A stretch of DNA of 64,000 bases, from positions 822,489,896-822,553,895 of the forward strand of contig NC_081414.1 in the NCBI RefSeq assembly GCF_030272615.1, written 5' to 3'. This DNA is from Cryptomeria japonica. Taxonomy: Eukaryota > Streptophyta > Pinopsida > Cupressales > Cupressaceae. The notes beneath the pieces are model-generated. The model was not told the origin of the DNA. It ran no database searches and worked only from the letters and a program-made list of their open reading frames with translations. Shown in pieces: positions 1-12,866 of the stretch. How positions within the stretch are numbered: the stretch's first letter is position 1; each line of letters opens with the position of its first letter. Made by a program: the position numbers and the translations under genes.

Positions 1-1595
1 TAATAACCATGAGCTTCCATTATACTTTTAAAAAAATCTTTACTATGAATTTTTCCTTCATGAAAATTTTAATTATATTTAATATGATGGGATTTTTAGC
101 ATAGAGATGAAGGCTCTGTAAAAGTTAGAACAAGATACCGAAAAATATTAAACCTTAAATGAAGATCAATAGAACAAAAACCTATATATTATGTGAAGCT
201 ATGGGGTTTCAAACTCTTCATGTCATTTCTAGTCTCACAAAAACACTTATACAAGTTAGTATATTAATGTCCTAACCATGTGGTCTAGAAAATCATAAGA
301 GAAAAAAATCATTGATTTCAAGTACTCCTACCTCCCATCTATGATATATTTTTATCATTTTTCTTTGGAATTATCTTGTCAATTTTAAGAAGTACTATTT
401 TCTTATAGATTCTAATAACAAAAAATAAGAAAATTCAAATAATCTATTTACATATCTATGCTAGATTTCTTTATCTATCATAATCATATGCAACAACATC
501 TAGACTTTATAATGTACTCCCAAGACTTGACAAAAGACTATATAGGTCATTTTGAAATACTCATGAATTTTTTTAACACTAATAAATATACCTCTTTATG
601 GAGAATTAGCATCACTCTAGATATGCCTTTCAATTTATGATTAGGAAGTTATTTGACCAAATATCTCCTTTATCTTTTATGCATTCCTTACACAACTCAT
701 CAAATATGATCTTATAATCTATTATATGATTAGGGTCAAAGGAAATTTTAGTTATCTTCTTATTTTGGATGAAAATTACATCACCACCTTTTCCTTTTAC
801 TTGTATTGAGAAAGGATCATACTTATCAAATATTCCAAACATTAAATCAACTTTCATAAATATATTTGCCACTACCAACTTCCGTAAATAAAATATATAG
901 ATGTTTGAAATTGGGATAAAATTGTTAGCTTTGATATGACAATACTCAAATAAATCCCAGGTCTAGTAACAAGAATTATTACATCTCTAAATAATTTTTC
1001 CTTGTCCTATAATCTATCTAAAAGAATGCCTATGATTTGTAAGTACTTAGCTCTTTTTTTAGATCCTAGGAACAACTTGCTAGATCTTCCTTGAACCTTG
1101 TTTTGGCTGTACCTAACTTAGAAGTTGATTGGTCCATTTAAAAAGATATAGAAGACCTTAATATAATTTGGAGTTAGTAGTGTTTTATAAATTACAATTC
1201 CCTTACTAGCTAAATTACTCAAACCCTAGAATATGCGTAATTTACAAAGTTTTCCAATGTTTTTGATGACTTACCCATTACTAGCTATTGTAGAATGTTC
1301 GAGGAATTCCCTACACAAGAATGAGAACCAATAGTATGAACATTATTTTTGTTTCTAGTTGCAATATTCAACTTTCCTCCATTTGTTTGAAATTAACTAT
1401 AAATTGTTTGGGGCTTAAATGAAATGTACCAAATTAGGATTGATGGTGAAATTGTTAATGAGTTTGATCCTATTTCAAACATTGGTTATTGATTGTTTTA
1501 GATTAGTGAATAAATAGCTATCATAAATCCTAAATAAAAAGTTTGAAAAAGCTTAATTCTATCAAAATTAAGCCCATGTGTCATGCTACCTACCA

Positions 1596-1596
<1 letters not shown>
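1..1596. other. AT-rich intergenic DNA without recognisable genes
   Basis: This stretch is AT-rich and broken by stop codons in all frames. The longest open frame is on the minus strand at 630-878 (82 codons). I do not recognise it, and it has no neighbouring coding segments. I see no LTR ends, primer sites or transposase motifs. It is probably decayed repeat DNA. Confidence 0.5.
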
Positions 1597-2580
<984 letters not shown>

Positions 2581-3869
2581 TCACATGCAATAGTTGACCA
2601 CCTTTTATCCCATCATGCATCATACAATCTAAAGTGAGAAAAATAATTTATGATGCAAAAAATGTCATGCAATGTAATTAGATGTCACAACATGTCCTCC
2701 ACTTTAGCTTTGCCTTTTTAATTTTTAATAGTTCAATGTATTAATGAATATGAGGCATTTTGGAAGTCTATGATGCAAAGTCAGTATCTAATGGAATAGG
2801 GAGTTGCTAGCTATCAAATCCTAAAGGGATGTTGTGCCCTCTATGTAGTGAGCATATGAAACATTGTCCTAACCAATCACAAAGTAACAAGTCATCAAGT
2901 GATTCAACACATAAAATCAATTGCCAAGGACACCTATGAATTGATCACATTATCACATTCTAAGCAAGGATCCTTAAATGAAATACAATGTGTTCAAACA
3001 CCTTGCACAATGCAATAAGAAGTCACCACATATGATCTAATGTACAAAATTTGTCTAGCCAAGAATTCTATTCATCACTATTGAACATCACATAGGTAAT
3101 GGTGTATCCCATATCCAAGTTTGTAATGTGAAGTGTAAGTGTGACATATTGGGTAACCATCATGTAATGAAAATGTGGGTAACTTTACCTCATCCACCTA
3201 GAATATAATCATTATCAATTATAGTCCAATTAAAAGACACCAACTTGGCATATTTATGACACCATGTTACAATTGCTACCAAATATGACTTGGAATTGGA
3301 GACATTTAGCATCATATCGCTAACTAATAGTCTCAAAATGATATCCATTAAAATCTATGATAGGATGAGCCTATGCGATGCAACCAAGTGCTAATAAGTG
3401 GACAATTGGTTGAAGCTTCATGATATAACTGAGATAGTTAAATTGTAGGCAACAAAATGAAACCAACTATACTAGGTTAGCAAAAAGTGTAGAGTTGGTA
3501 AAATAATAGGACTTAAGATATTAAGACACACAACTTAAGTGATTTCACTGAGGTAACAATGACCAATAAAATAGAAACCCAAGACAATTAAACACTCAAA
3601 GAGATCTATAAAAACTAAGGTTTTAACCAAAGACTTAAAAACAAACCCTAACAAAAAAACAAAGACTAAAAAAAATCCTAAAATTCAAAATGAAACACAC
3701 TAACAAAATTGTATAAACATTACATGACTAAGAATTTGAACCTTTAAAATAATCCAATTATATATTATCACCAAACTTTTCTGAGTTTACGATTGATATA
3801 TTATAACCACTTGAGTTTTAAAATAAAAGAAAAAAAGGAAGAGAAAGAAAGGGGGGGGGCCTTACAAAT
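2581..3869. other. Intergenic DNA, no gene seen
   Basis: No frame longer than about 60 codons and no recognisable transposon motif was seen. There is a short G9 run at 3851-3859 next to an A-rich tract. Nothing else can be supported. Confidence 0.5.
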
Positions 3870-4310
3870 CTAGAACTTCAATAGTATGTTGAGTTTAACG
3901 AAAAAAAAAAGCCAATTGTTATCTTCAGCATTATTATTTTGTCCAGGCGTGTCAAACACGGACAAGAAGAATCCTGGCATACGCTGACGATAAAGTAGTT
4001 TGAAATATTGTGAAGAAGTTAGATAGAGATCATTGTATCCTTTTGAGCCACATATTAAAGGGTGGCAAAGAAAAGCGGGCAGATAACGACTGCCGCTCAA
4101 AGAAGAAAGACCACGTCTATTTCACTCCAAAATGTAATGAAAAACATGAGTCTGATGTCGGTCTAATTCTTGGAGTGGATTACTGGACTCTATTTGTTTT
4201 ATTATTATTTTATATCGTATCGCATGTTCTCCGTATTTTATGGAGGGCTCTCTTATTATTATTGTTTATTGCTACATCACTCAACATCATTCGCAGAAAT
4301 ATTCAACGTC
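3870..4310. other. Unrecognised short open frames upstream of Copia-1
   Basis: Two overlapping unrecognised frames lie here: a 76-codon frame on minus (3870-4100) and a 102-codon frame on plus (4010-4318). The plus frame has a basic N-terminal half and a hydrophobic C-terminal half (roughly residues 58-90, rich in Leu, Ile, Phe, Trp) that could form one or two membrane helices. No splice pattern or partner gene supports either as a real gene. I assign no function. Confidence 0.2.
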
Positions 4311-4381
4311 GTATGTAAGAAGTATATTTTAAATTTTTAAATATCCTATGTAAGAAGTATATTTTAAATTTCTAAATATCG
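4311..4381. repeat. Two-copy ~35-bp tandem repeat
   Basis: The unit starting TATGTAAGAAGTATATTTTA occurs twice back to back (about 4312-4346 and 4347-4381) with a few substitutions, followed by a partial third start. It lies just left of the Copia-1 insertion. Confidence 0.8.
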
Positions 4382-4439
4382 TATGTACGGACTTCTAGAA
4401 TACTTCGATGTTGAATGATGTCTTCGATAAAACAACAAA

Positions 4440-4444
4440 TAAAA
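4440..4444. repeat. Copia-1 left target-site duplication (TAAAA)
   Basis: TAAAA directly precedes the left LTR. The same five bases follow the far end of Copia-1 at 16410-16414, after the nested Copia-2. This pairing shows that the 7-bp LTR end at 16403-16409 belongs to Copia-1. Confidence 0.85.
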
Positions 4445-5060
4445 TGTAGAATCTGAAAAACTGCCCCTGCTCCTTTAGCCAGCTGATAAGCAAAAAAAAA
4501 TAAAAATAAAATGACAGAAGAAACAAATAGCAGCAGTATACAAATTGCAGAATTATAACAAACACAGGTCGGAATAAAAATAGAGCAGCCTGTTTTAATC
4601 ACTGCAAACAAATTCTCTTTATTACTGTTTAATAAAAAAGAATACAAAGATTCCTTATAAATAGAGTTTTCCAGCTTCATTAAGAAAAGAATTCAAAGTT
4701 TTTAAAAATAGAACATACAGTACTAATGATAGAGCATGCTATGCATGCATTTATTTGGTGGAAAAAATCAGACTAAAAATATAAAATAAACACTACATGC
4801 TAAAAACTAAATCAAGAAACTAAACCAACTACGGGCATGCATTCTTGGATGCATAGAAACAGTTTTAAAATAAACTCAAAACTAAATTTAACTAATAGCA
4901 TGCACAACGTGCTTTATTTTCAAGAATGTAAAAACTAAAAACTAACAATAGCCTAAATCTATTTGAATCCTTTGAAGATGCATAACTATGCTTTTATTGG
5001 TGCATGATGGTGTATGCATGTTGGAGCTTCCTAACCGAAGAACAACATCACTTATCTTCA
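4445..5060 (-). repeat. Copia-1 3' LTR
   Basis: 616 bp, TGTAGA...CTTCA on the plus strand, so TGAAG...CTACA in element orientation. It matches 9180-9766 along its length with scattered substitutions and small deletions (for example an A-rich stretch near 4490-4510 is shorter in the other copy). The target duplication lies on its left and the polypurine tract on its right. Confidence 0.92.
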
Positions 5061-5071
5061 TACTCCCCCTT
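5061..5071 (-). promoter_or_regulatory. Copia-1 polypurine tract
   Basis: The plus strand reads TACTCCCCCTT directly inside the 3' LTR, giving AAGGGGGAGTA in element orientation. This is the expected plus-strand primer site for reverse transcription. Confidence 0.8.
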
Positions 5072-5098
5072 GATGTTGAGAGGGCTTATAATATTATC

Positions 5099-5503
5099 TC
5101 AGAGTGCCAAAAACTGAGCTTTCACAACTACTTTGGTGAAGATATCTGCTAGCTGATCCTGAGTGTTGATGTGCTTCAATTCAACTTCATTCTTTGGTAC
5201 CAAATCCTGAATGAAGTGATATTTCATGTCAAATTTTTTTGTTCTACTATGATGAACCGGATTCTTTGCTAATTTGTTGGCACTCACATTGTCACAATAA
5301 ATCACTATAGGTTGAATTTGCTTTTCTCCAATTTCTTCCAAAAAATTTCTGAGCCAAAGAGCTTGTGTACCTGCTGAGGTAATTGCAACATACTCCGCTT
5401 TTGTGGATGAGAGGGAAACAATGCTTTGCTTTTTTGAGCTCCATGTAATCAAACCAGAACCAAAAGAGAAACAATTTCCAGATGTGGACTTACGGTCATC
5501 CAT
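5099..5503 (-). pseudogene. Copia-1 RNase H domain
   Basis: This is the C-terminal RNase H of the Copia polyprotein, which degrades the RNA strand during reverse transcription. The frame contains the family signatures KAEYVAI, the YCDN motif with its Asp retained, the HHSRTKK segment, and the end motif DIFTK. It is separated from the upstream RT frame by a stop/frameshift near 5505-5513. The frame ends about 40 bp before the polypurine tract, the usual Copia spacing. Confidence 0.9.
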
Positions 5504-5512
5504 ACTACCTCC

Positions 5513-6545
5513 CTAATCTGAATCACTAAAGCTTACAAGATTGAACTTTTCAAAAGAGTAGTAATGATTACCAAAATTTGAAGTCCCTTTCACATACCTC
5601 AAAATCCTCTTGGCTACTTTCATATGTATTTCTGATGGATTTGTCATATACCTTGAAACAATTGAAACTGAATAGGCAATATCAGGACTCATGTGGGTTA
5701 GAAACATAAAGCTCCCCACGATACTTCTGTAAGCTATCTCATCAACTAAATTAGCACCATCATCTCTACATAACACAGCTCCATGAGCACTTGGAGTGGA
5801 GGTAGGGTTGCAATCAGTCATATCAAATTTCTTTAGCATATCCAGTGCATACTTTGTTTGACAAATGAAAATCTCTTCCTTACTTTAATAAACCTCCATT
5901 CCTAGAAAATATTTCATGAGACCAAGATCTTTCATCTCAAATTCATTCATCCTAGAAATTTTGAATTCATCTTTCATCTTAAAACTACTACCCATATACA
6001 ATAGATCATCAACATACAAATTTATGATTAGAATATCAATACCTTCTTGTTTGTAGTAAAGGGTAGGATCACTCTTACTTCTTTGGAAGCCATTCTCCTG
6101 AGAGTATCCATCAATCCTGGCATACCATGCTCTTGGTGCTTGCTTGAGGCCATACAAAGCCTTCTTCAACCTATAGGCATGATGCTCTTCCATCCACTTC
6201 AAAACCTTGTGGCTGCTCCACATATACTTCCTTTTCTAAGTACCCATTCAAGAAGACACTTTTCACGTCCATATGATGTATGCTCCACTTCTTATGAGCT
6301 ATTAATAAAATCAACATTCGTATGGTCTCTTGTCTTGCTACTAGTGCAAATGTCTCTTCATAATCAATTCCATACTTTTGTGTGAAGCCTTTAGCAACTA
6401 ATCTTGCCTTGTGTCTTTCAACACTCCCATCACTATTAAACATGGTCTTGCAGACACATTTGGTGCTAATCTTTTTCTTATCATGCGAAAGTTCTGTCAA
6501 CTCCCAACTGTCATTCCTATGAATGGACTCCATCTCTTCTTCCAT
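5513..6545 (-). pseudogene. Copia-1 reverse transcriptase (frameshifted)
   Basis: RT is spread over three open frames. 6545-6171 holds the RVT_2 start ([13 protein letters not shown], then [20 protein letters not shown]). 6223-5885 has KKALYGLKQAPRAWYARID and the catalytic NLYVDDLLYMG box. 5839-5513 has the thumb region with DIAYSVSIVSRYM. Both catalytic Asp of YVDD are present. At least two frame changes and a stop near 5885 break the gene, so no functional enzyme can be made from it. Confidence 0.9.
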
Positions 6546-6674
6546 GGCTTACACCCAAACCTCATTAATACATGCATCTTCAAAACATGATGGTTTAAAA
6601 GTAGCATTGGCTAATAAAGCAAAATTCACTGTCTCACCTATTGGGTTTTCTTCATGTACTTGATTTGCACTCCT

Positions 6675-7698
6675 CTAATAGATATCACTCAATCTCCTTA
6701 ACTTCCTTGTAGAACTTGGAGAAGATGGAATTGAAATTGGTATTGAAGAAAGTGATGAAGGGCTTCTTGGTGGAGTTAAACCACTGGATATAGAAACATT
6801 AGTTGGCTGCTCATGATCAATATAAAAAATCATATCATCATTCAAAACAAATTTTGACTTCTCAACATGGCCTTTTGGATGACTGTAAACTCCCCCTTCA
6901 TAAAAGATTACATCTCTTGAGACAATAAGCTTATTAGTGATGGGATTATACAATCTATTAGTTTCTTTTCTCACTATACCCAATAAAAATACATGACTCA
7001 CTCTTTGCATCTAACTTTGTCTAATCTAATCAGGTACATGCATATAAGCCAAACAACCAAAAACTTTGAAATGATTAACATTAGACATTTTTTCATACCA
7101 AGCTTCATAAGGAGTCATCTTTTCTAATGCACTGGTGGGGCTACGGTTGAGGATGTACACCATTTTAGCAACTGCATCTCCCCAATAAGAATTGCTCAAA
7201 CCCTTAGTTTGTAATATGCACCTTGCCATTTCAACCACAATACGATTCTTCCTTTCAGCTACCCCATTCCATTGAGGTGTGTATGCAGTAGTGAGTTGGC
7301 TCTTGATTCCATTCTGATCACAATAACTCTGAAACATCTTTGAACAAAATTTTCCTCCATGATCAGTCCTCAAACATTTGATCTTGCACCCTTTCTCATT
7401 TTCTATGAGGGCTTTTAACTTCTTGAATGTACCCAGGGTTGCATCATTGGCCTTCAAAAAATATACCCAACAATTTCGTGACTAATCATCAATAAAAGTC
7501 ATGAAATATGATGACTTGCCCAAACTCTTAGTTTGCATAGGACCACATATGTCTGAATGAACAAGATGAAGTGGGTGATGGGCCCTCAATGCATTTCAGT
7601 TTGGAAACTTTTCCCTTGCATGCCTTCCTTTAGCACATCCTTCACAAACCTCCTTATGCTCATCTATCTTGGGCAAACCTGAAACTAATGCATGCGAG
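6675..7698 (-). pseudogene. Copia-1 integrase
   Basis: The zinc-binding end (Cys-x2-Cys followed by KGRHAREK) lies near 7620-7670. The first catalytic Asp is in the HSDICGP motif near 7560. The core at 7457-7026 has LRTDHGGKF (second Asp; Lys where Glu is usual) and VAERKNRIVVEMAR, which carries the catalytic Glu. 7010-6675 encodes the C-terminal linker towards RT, Ser/Pro-rich at its end. A stop near 7480 and another near 7015 interrupt the frame. Confidence 0.87.
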
Positions 7699-7699
7699 G

Positions 7700-8169
7700 T
7701 TAGAAATTCAAACTATGAAAATTTAAATGCCCATACCTGAGATGCCATAACCAACTTGAATCCTCATAAGCCATATTTGTCAAACTATTGTTATGCTCAC
7801 CAAACCTCAAGGGGAACATCCTATTTCTTTTCATAGGCATAATAATGATCACCCTATTATTCTTATTCTTATCATATATAGTACATGTCTTATTCTCAAA
7901 GACTACTTTATAATTTTTCTCACATAGCTGCCCAACACGTAACAAATTATTCTCCAATTGTGGAGTATAATAAATATCATGGATACTCTTTATACCTTCT
8001 TTTGTTTGGACCTTCATAGCTCCTTTGGAAGCAACCTCCAACGATTTATCATCACCAAGCTAGATCTTGGATTTGAAACTTCTATCCTTTGTTGGAAACA
8101 ACTTCTCATTCCCTGTCATATGGTTAGAGAATCCATCATCTAGGTACCAAACATCTTTACTAGTATTTT
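7700..8169 (-). pseudogene. Copia-1 protease and GAG-pre-integrase region
   Basis: The protease active-site region reads WYLDDGFSNHMTGNEKLF near 8100-8150. In Copia proteases this is normally Asp-Ser-Gly or Asp-Thr-Gly, so the second position is altered to Asp. Downstream (8041-7700) is the pre-integrase segment with IYYTPQLENNLLRVGQL and LWHLRYGHLNF, which contains the His pair of the integrase zinc finger. A stop separates the two parts. Confidence 0.85.
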
Positions 8170-9060
8170 CACCCTTGGCATAAGATAAAAATAAGTGATC
8201 AAGAGGATTCTCACTACTTTCTTGAGCATAGTTAGCACTTTTAATTTCTTTCAATATGCATTCTCTTTCAAAGTGGTCATACCTATTACTATGGTAACAT
8301 TGAACATTTCTCTTATCAAATCTGCCTCTACCTCTTCCTGTGGAACCACCTTTTCCTCTTGAGCCACCTCTGCCTCTACCTCTTGAAGAATTTTGGTTTT
8401 TCCCTTTACCTTGGCCTTGATTTCTTTTGGCACTACTACTGCTTGCATCTTCATTTTTTGTGGTTTGAAATTTAGAGGAAAACACTTTCTCTACACCTTC
8501 AAAAGAATCTTTCAATATTTCTTCATGAGATATCAAGGATCCAACCAATAGATGAAACTATAGTTTTGTCAAATCCTTTCTTTCTTCTATGATTATGGCA
8601 ACATGATTCCATCTGGGTGTCAAAGATCTCAATACCTTTTTTATTAAAACTTCATTACTTATAGTTTACCCAAGTTTAGCCATTTTATTGACCACATCTT
8701 TGACTCTGACACAATAGTCACTTATACTTTCAACTTCTTGCATCTTCAAATTCTCGAACTCTCGCTTCAATGTCTAAAGCTTGACCACCTTAACTTGATC
8801 ACTACCCCGGTAAGCTTCTTGTAGAGTCTTCCAGGCACTTTGGCAATTGTTGCTCCTAATATTCTTGGAAATAAGCTCTTATCAAGAGCTATTTGAATGT
8901 GAAACAAAACTTGAGCATTCTCCTTCCTTGCTTCCTTTCTTGTTGTTCTTTCATTGGCTATAAGGGCATTCCAATCAGCTGGTTCCTCATAACCTATTTC
9001 AATAATCTCCCACAAATCTTTTCCAATAAGAAAGGTCAGCATCTTAATGCACTAATAATC
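8170..9060 (-). pseudogene. Copia-1 gag (nucleocapsid and N-terminal fragments)
   Basis: The C-terminal part (8548-8170) is rich in Gly/Arg/Lys, with a degenerate zinc knuckle (CYHSNRYDHFEREC) whose second Cys has become Ser. The N-terminal part (9042-8767) shows the Copia gag segment with WEIIEIGYEEPADWNAL. Stops and a frame change lie between 8550 and 8767. The start is not clear because the first ~100 bp after the primer site are disrupted. Confidence 0.8.
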
Positions 9061-9165
9061 ATAATCATTCCATCAAATTTTGGAATGGGCATCTGGTTAA
9101 AATTCAACATGATTAACTTTGGTGAAATTATAACAATAAAACTTTAACCCAAAATAATTTTACTT

Positions 9166-9177
9166 GCTCTAATACCA
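9166..9177 (-). promoter_or_regulatory. Copia-1 tRNA primer-binding site
   Basis: In element orientation it reads TGGTATTAGAGC, one base from the TGGTATCAGAGC complement of plant initiator-Met tRNA. It starts two bases inside the 5' LTR. It fixes the orientation of the element as minus. Confidence 0.88.
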
Positions 9178-9179
9178 CT

Positions 9180-9766
9180 TGTAGAATATGAAAATATGCC
9201 CCTGCTCCTTTAGCCAGCTAATAAGCAAAAAACTAATATGACATAAGAAGCAAATTGTAGAATTATAACAAACACACTTCAAAATAAAAATAGAGCACCC
9301 TTGTTTTCATCACTACACACAAATTCTCTTTATTACTACTTAATAAAAAAGAATACAAAGATTCCCTATAAATAGATTTTTTCATCTTCACTAAGAAAAG
9401 AATTCAAAGTATCTAAAACTAGAACATACAGTACTAAGGATAGAGAATGCTATGCGTGCATTTATTTGGTGGAAAAAAACAGACTAAAAATCTAAAATAA
9501 ACACTACATTCTAAAAACTAAATCAAGGAACTAAACCAACTACGAGCATGCATTCTTGGGTGCATAGAAACAGTGTTAAAATAAAATCCAAACTAAATTT
9601 AACTAATATCATGCACAACATGCTTTATTTTTAAGAATGTAAAAACTGAAAAAACTAAGAATAGCCTAAATCTATTCGAATCCTTTGACAGTGCATGACT
9701 ATGCTTTTATTGGTGCATGATGGTGTATGCATGCTAGAGCTTCCTAACCAAACGACAACATCACTT
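9180..9766 (-). repeat. Copia-1 5' LTR (main part; last 7 bp at 16403-16409)
   Basis: It pairs with 4445-5060. It stops abruptly at CACTT (9762-9766), where Copia-2 inserted. CACTT is repeated at 16398-16402 and the last LTR bases ATCTTCA follow at 16403-16409. Confidence 0.92.
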
Positions 9767-10833
9767 TGTTAGGTCCCGGAGACAACTAAGAGGGGGGGGG
9801 GAGGGGGGGGTGAATGAGTTGTCAAATAAATTCAAACCAAAAACAACTTAACCAAACTTAATGCTTAACAGCGCTAAACCAAACTTAATGCCAGTAGACA
9901 GTTTATTAGTTAATTGCAGTACTGGTAAGGATTAATGAATGAAACAAAAAGATAATAATATCCACAACACATAACACCAATATTTGTATGTGGAAACACT
10001 ATAAGGGGAAAAACCATGGTGGGAAACCTTACCCACAATCAGATGATACTACTGCAGATAGTATGTGTATACAATAGGGGGTCTGCACATGTAGAAATGC
10101 CAAGCACCTAGATCTCACTACTCAAACACTAATAGGAGTCACAATAACTACAATTGGATGGTTAAATCCAATAATGATGCACTACTCAAAATAGCATCTT
10201 CATATGCTGGATTCGGTACTAGTTCAGTTCTGATATGTCTTTACAAAAACCTTCCTTTAACATTCAAATGAAGTCTGCATGTATAGCTCTGCTTATTCTC
10301 GCATATACCTTATTACAGTCCTTTTCATATCCGCACATTGATCTCACAAATGAGATCTTACATTTATACCATAACCTAAGACCAATTTTAGTAGGTCAGC
10401 TCTAAAAGATATTACAAAAAAACAATTTACAAGTAAAACAATAACCGATGCAATATCTGATTCAACATGTTGGCTTAATGCATTTACAACAATAATAAAT
10501 CATCTCCATAGCACATTGTGCTGACCTGGAATAGATAAGCCCGTCGGTGCTTATCCTGGACCTATTTGCCGGTAACAACAAATATGGAAACACGAATATA
10601 CTAATGAACAAATCTTAAAGGCAAGGTGCCGAAACGATGTCTTCGACATAGCCAAGTATTTTCCATGTCATTCCAAGTGCCAGTGAACAATATGTCCTAC
10701 TGATGAACTAGATATAGACGACTGTGCATAAGTCACTTGCTTGTCGATGAACATTGCCAATTCTCCAAGTGCCAGAGTTGATAAGTGTTGACATCAATGA
10801 CAAAACCATATCAACATATCCAAAAGACAAACA
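9767..10833 (-). repeat. Copia-2 3' LTR
   Basis: 1067 bp, from TGTTAGGTCC to GACAAACA on plus. It aligns with 15415-16397 but has a local duplication near 9860-9890 and a segment near 10635-10680 absent from the other LTR. It contains the G-rich run followed by TGAATGAG at 9792-9816 that recurs in other LTRs of this window. Confidence 0.92.
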
Positions 10834-11125
10834 ATCTCCCCCTTTGGCATTGATGGAAACACAAGATGGAAAAACCATCAAAGTGCCAAAACAAAAATGC
10901 CAAATACCAAAAAACAAAAATCTCCCAAAAGAGATCATAACTAGAAATCAAAATCCAGGTACAAAGACTAATCAATCTCTCCCAAAGTAACCAGCTCTCC
11001 CCCTAGGAGTAACATGTATTTTTCCATATCAATCTCTCCCCCTTTGACATCAAATGCCAAAGCAATACAAAAACCAAGTTCAAATACAAAATACCAACTT
11101 ATTCAGTATACCAACTACTCCCCCT
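10834..11125 (-). promoter_or_regulatory. Copia-2 cluster of polypurine tracts
   Basis: The proximal tract at 10834-10847 reads CCAAAGGGGGAGAT in element orientation, directly against the 3' LTR. Further tracts of the type CTCCCCC occur near 10995, 11035 and 11117 on the plus strand. The second lies beside a CAAAGG/ATGTCA-like context that echoes the first. Multiple polypurine tracts are a known feature of Sireviruses. Confidence 0.75.
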
Positions 11126-11204
11126 GAGAAGTAGCTCTTCTCATCAAAGCCGGAGTAAAAGATTTCTTTGTTAGCTCTACTGGTTGATGGAAACCATCAA
11201 CTAT

Positions 11205-11540
11205 CTAAATCTCTACCGGTGGGGGTATGACCCCAAGCTGATCTCTAAGATATTCAAAAGTCTCCTTAGGCAAAGATTTAGTGAAAATATCTGCAATCTG
11301 CTCTTTAGTATTCACATAAACTAGTTTCACTTCTTTTGCTTCAACATTCTCTTTTAGAAAATTCAGTTTGATAGAGACATATTTGGTTTTAGAATGTAGT
11401 ACCAGATTCTTAGATATATCAATTGTTGATGTATTACCACAATAGATAGTTATAGGTTCCTTGCAATTTACCTTTATGTCCTTCAACAATTTCTTAAGCC
11501 ATAATACCTATGTATAGTTAGTTACTGCTGCAACATATTT
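11205..11540 (-). pseudogene. Copia-2 RNase H domain with altered catalytic motif
   Basis: The frame 11489-11205 shows IYCGNTSTIDISKNLVLHSK and QIADIFTKSLP, the C-terminal RNase H of Copia. The Asp of the usual YCDN motif is Gly here, which should abolish activity. The upstream AEY motif region (about 11520-11540) is in a broken frame. Confidence 0.88.
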
Positions 11541-12839
11541 TGATTATGTTGTTGATAAAGATGTGCAACTGTCTTTCATACTCAACCAAGAAATTAATCT
11601 GCTGCTAAGAAAAAATGCTCCGCCGGTGGTGATTTTTCTGTCATCTACATCTCCTGCCCAATTTGCATCTGTGTATGCACATAATTCAAAGTTTTCATCT
11701 CTAGGATACCATAGGCCAAGATTTGAAGTGCCTTGTAAGTACCAGAAAATCCTTTTTACTATTGATTCATGATTTTATTTAGGATTACTCTGAAATCTTG
11801 AAACAATACATACTACATTCATAATATCAGGTCTTGTTTGTGTCAAATATAGTAGCCCTCCTATTATAGATTTGTACCTAGTTAGATCAACAGGTGTAGA
11901 TTCATCCCTTAGTGATAATTTATCATATGTAGTCATAGGTGTGCTTACCAGTTTAGAGTTTTCCATGCCAAATTTATTTAGTAACTCCTTCAAGTACTTA
12001 GATTGACTCAACAATATACCTTTATCAGTCTGTGAAATCTGCAATCCTATAAAGAATTTTATCTCTCCAATCATAGACATTTCAAATTCTTGCTACATTT
12101 CAATAGAAATGTCTTTACATAATCCATCTTCTCCTCCAAAGATTATATCATCAACAAAAACTTCTATAACCAAGATGTCATCATTAGTCACTTTATAGTA
12201 TAAGTTACTATCAACATTACCTTTAGAAAAACCAATATTCAAAAGGTATTTATCCCATCTAGCATATCAAACTCTTGGAGCTTGCTTTAACCCATACAAA
12301 GCTATCCTTAACCTGCAAACCATATCTTTGTTATATGTCAAAGAAAATCCATCAGGTTGCTCAATGTAAACTTCTTCTTCAAGATCTCCATTTAGAAATG
12401 CACATTTAACATCCATTCAATATACTTTGTAGTTCTTGTGTGCTGCAAAAGACAAGAATAATCTAACTGTCTCAATTCTAGCTACCGGTGCAAAGGTTTC
12501 ATTATAATCAATTCCTTCTTTTTATGAATATCCCTTCCATACTAGTCTTGCTTTATTTCTGATTACCTTACCATATTCATTAAGTTTGTTTCTGAATACC
12601 CATTTAGTTCCAATTACATTTTTGTCTTTAGGTCAGGGAACTAATGTCCATGTGTTATTCTTTTCAGTTTGTTCTAATTCTTCTTCCATAGATTTAATCC
12701 AGTGTTTATCTTCACATGCCTCATTAATTGATGCTGGTTCAATTTTAGAAATAAGACGTACCTCTTCATTTGCTAGTCTTCCTCTTGTCATAACTCCTTG
12801 ATATTTGTTCCCAATTATTTGATCTTTAGAGTGGTTCAA
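11541..12839 (-). pseudogene. Copia-2 reverse transcriptase (broken)
   Basis: 12839-12633 encodes the RVT_2 start (INEACEDKHWIKSMEEEL, NTWTLVP). The FVDDIIFGG catalytic box lies near 12133-12160 with both Asp intact. 12080-11775 encodes IKFFIGLQISQTDKGILLSQ, the STPM motif and YLTQTRPDIM. Stops near 12100, 12270 and 12525 break the frame, and 11541-11775 is degraded. Confidence 0.88.
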
Positions 12840-12866
12840 TCTTACATACTGAGGTGTCTTTGTTTG

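Noticed and set aside
4010-4318. Possible small membrane protein gene
   Set aside because: The hydrophobic segment is real, but no family match, splice sites or conserved context can be shown. Kept only as an unrecognised frame.
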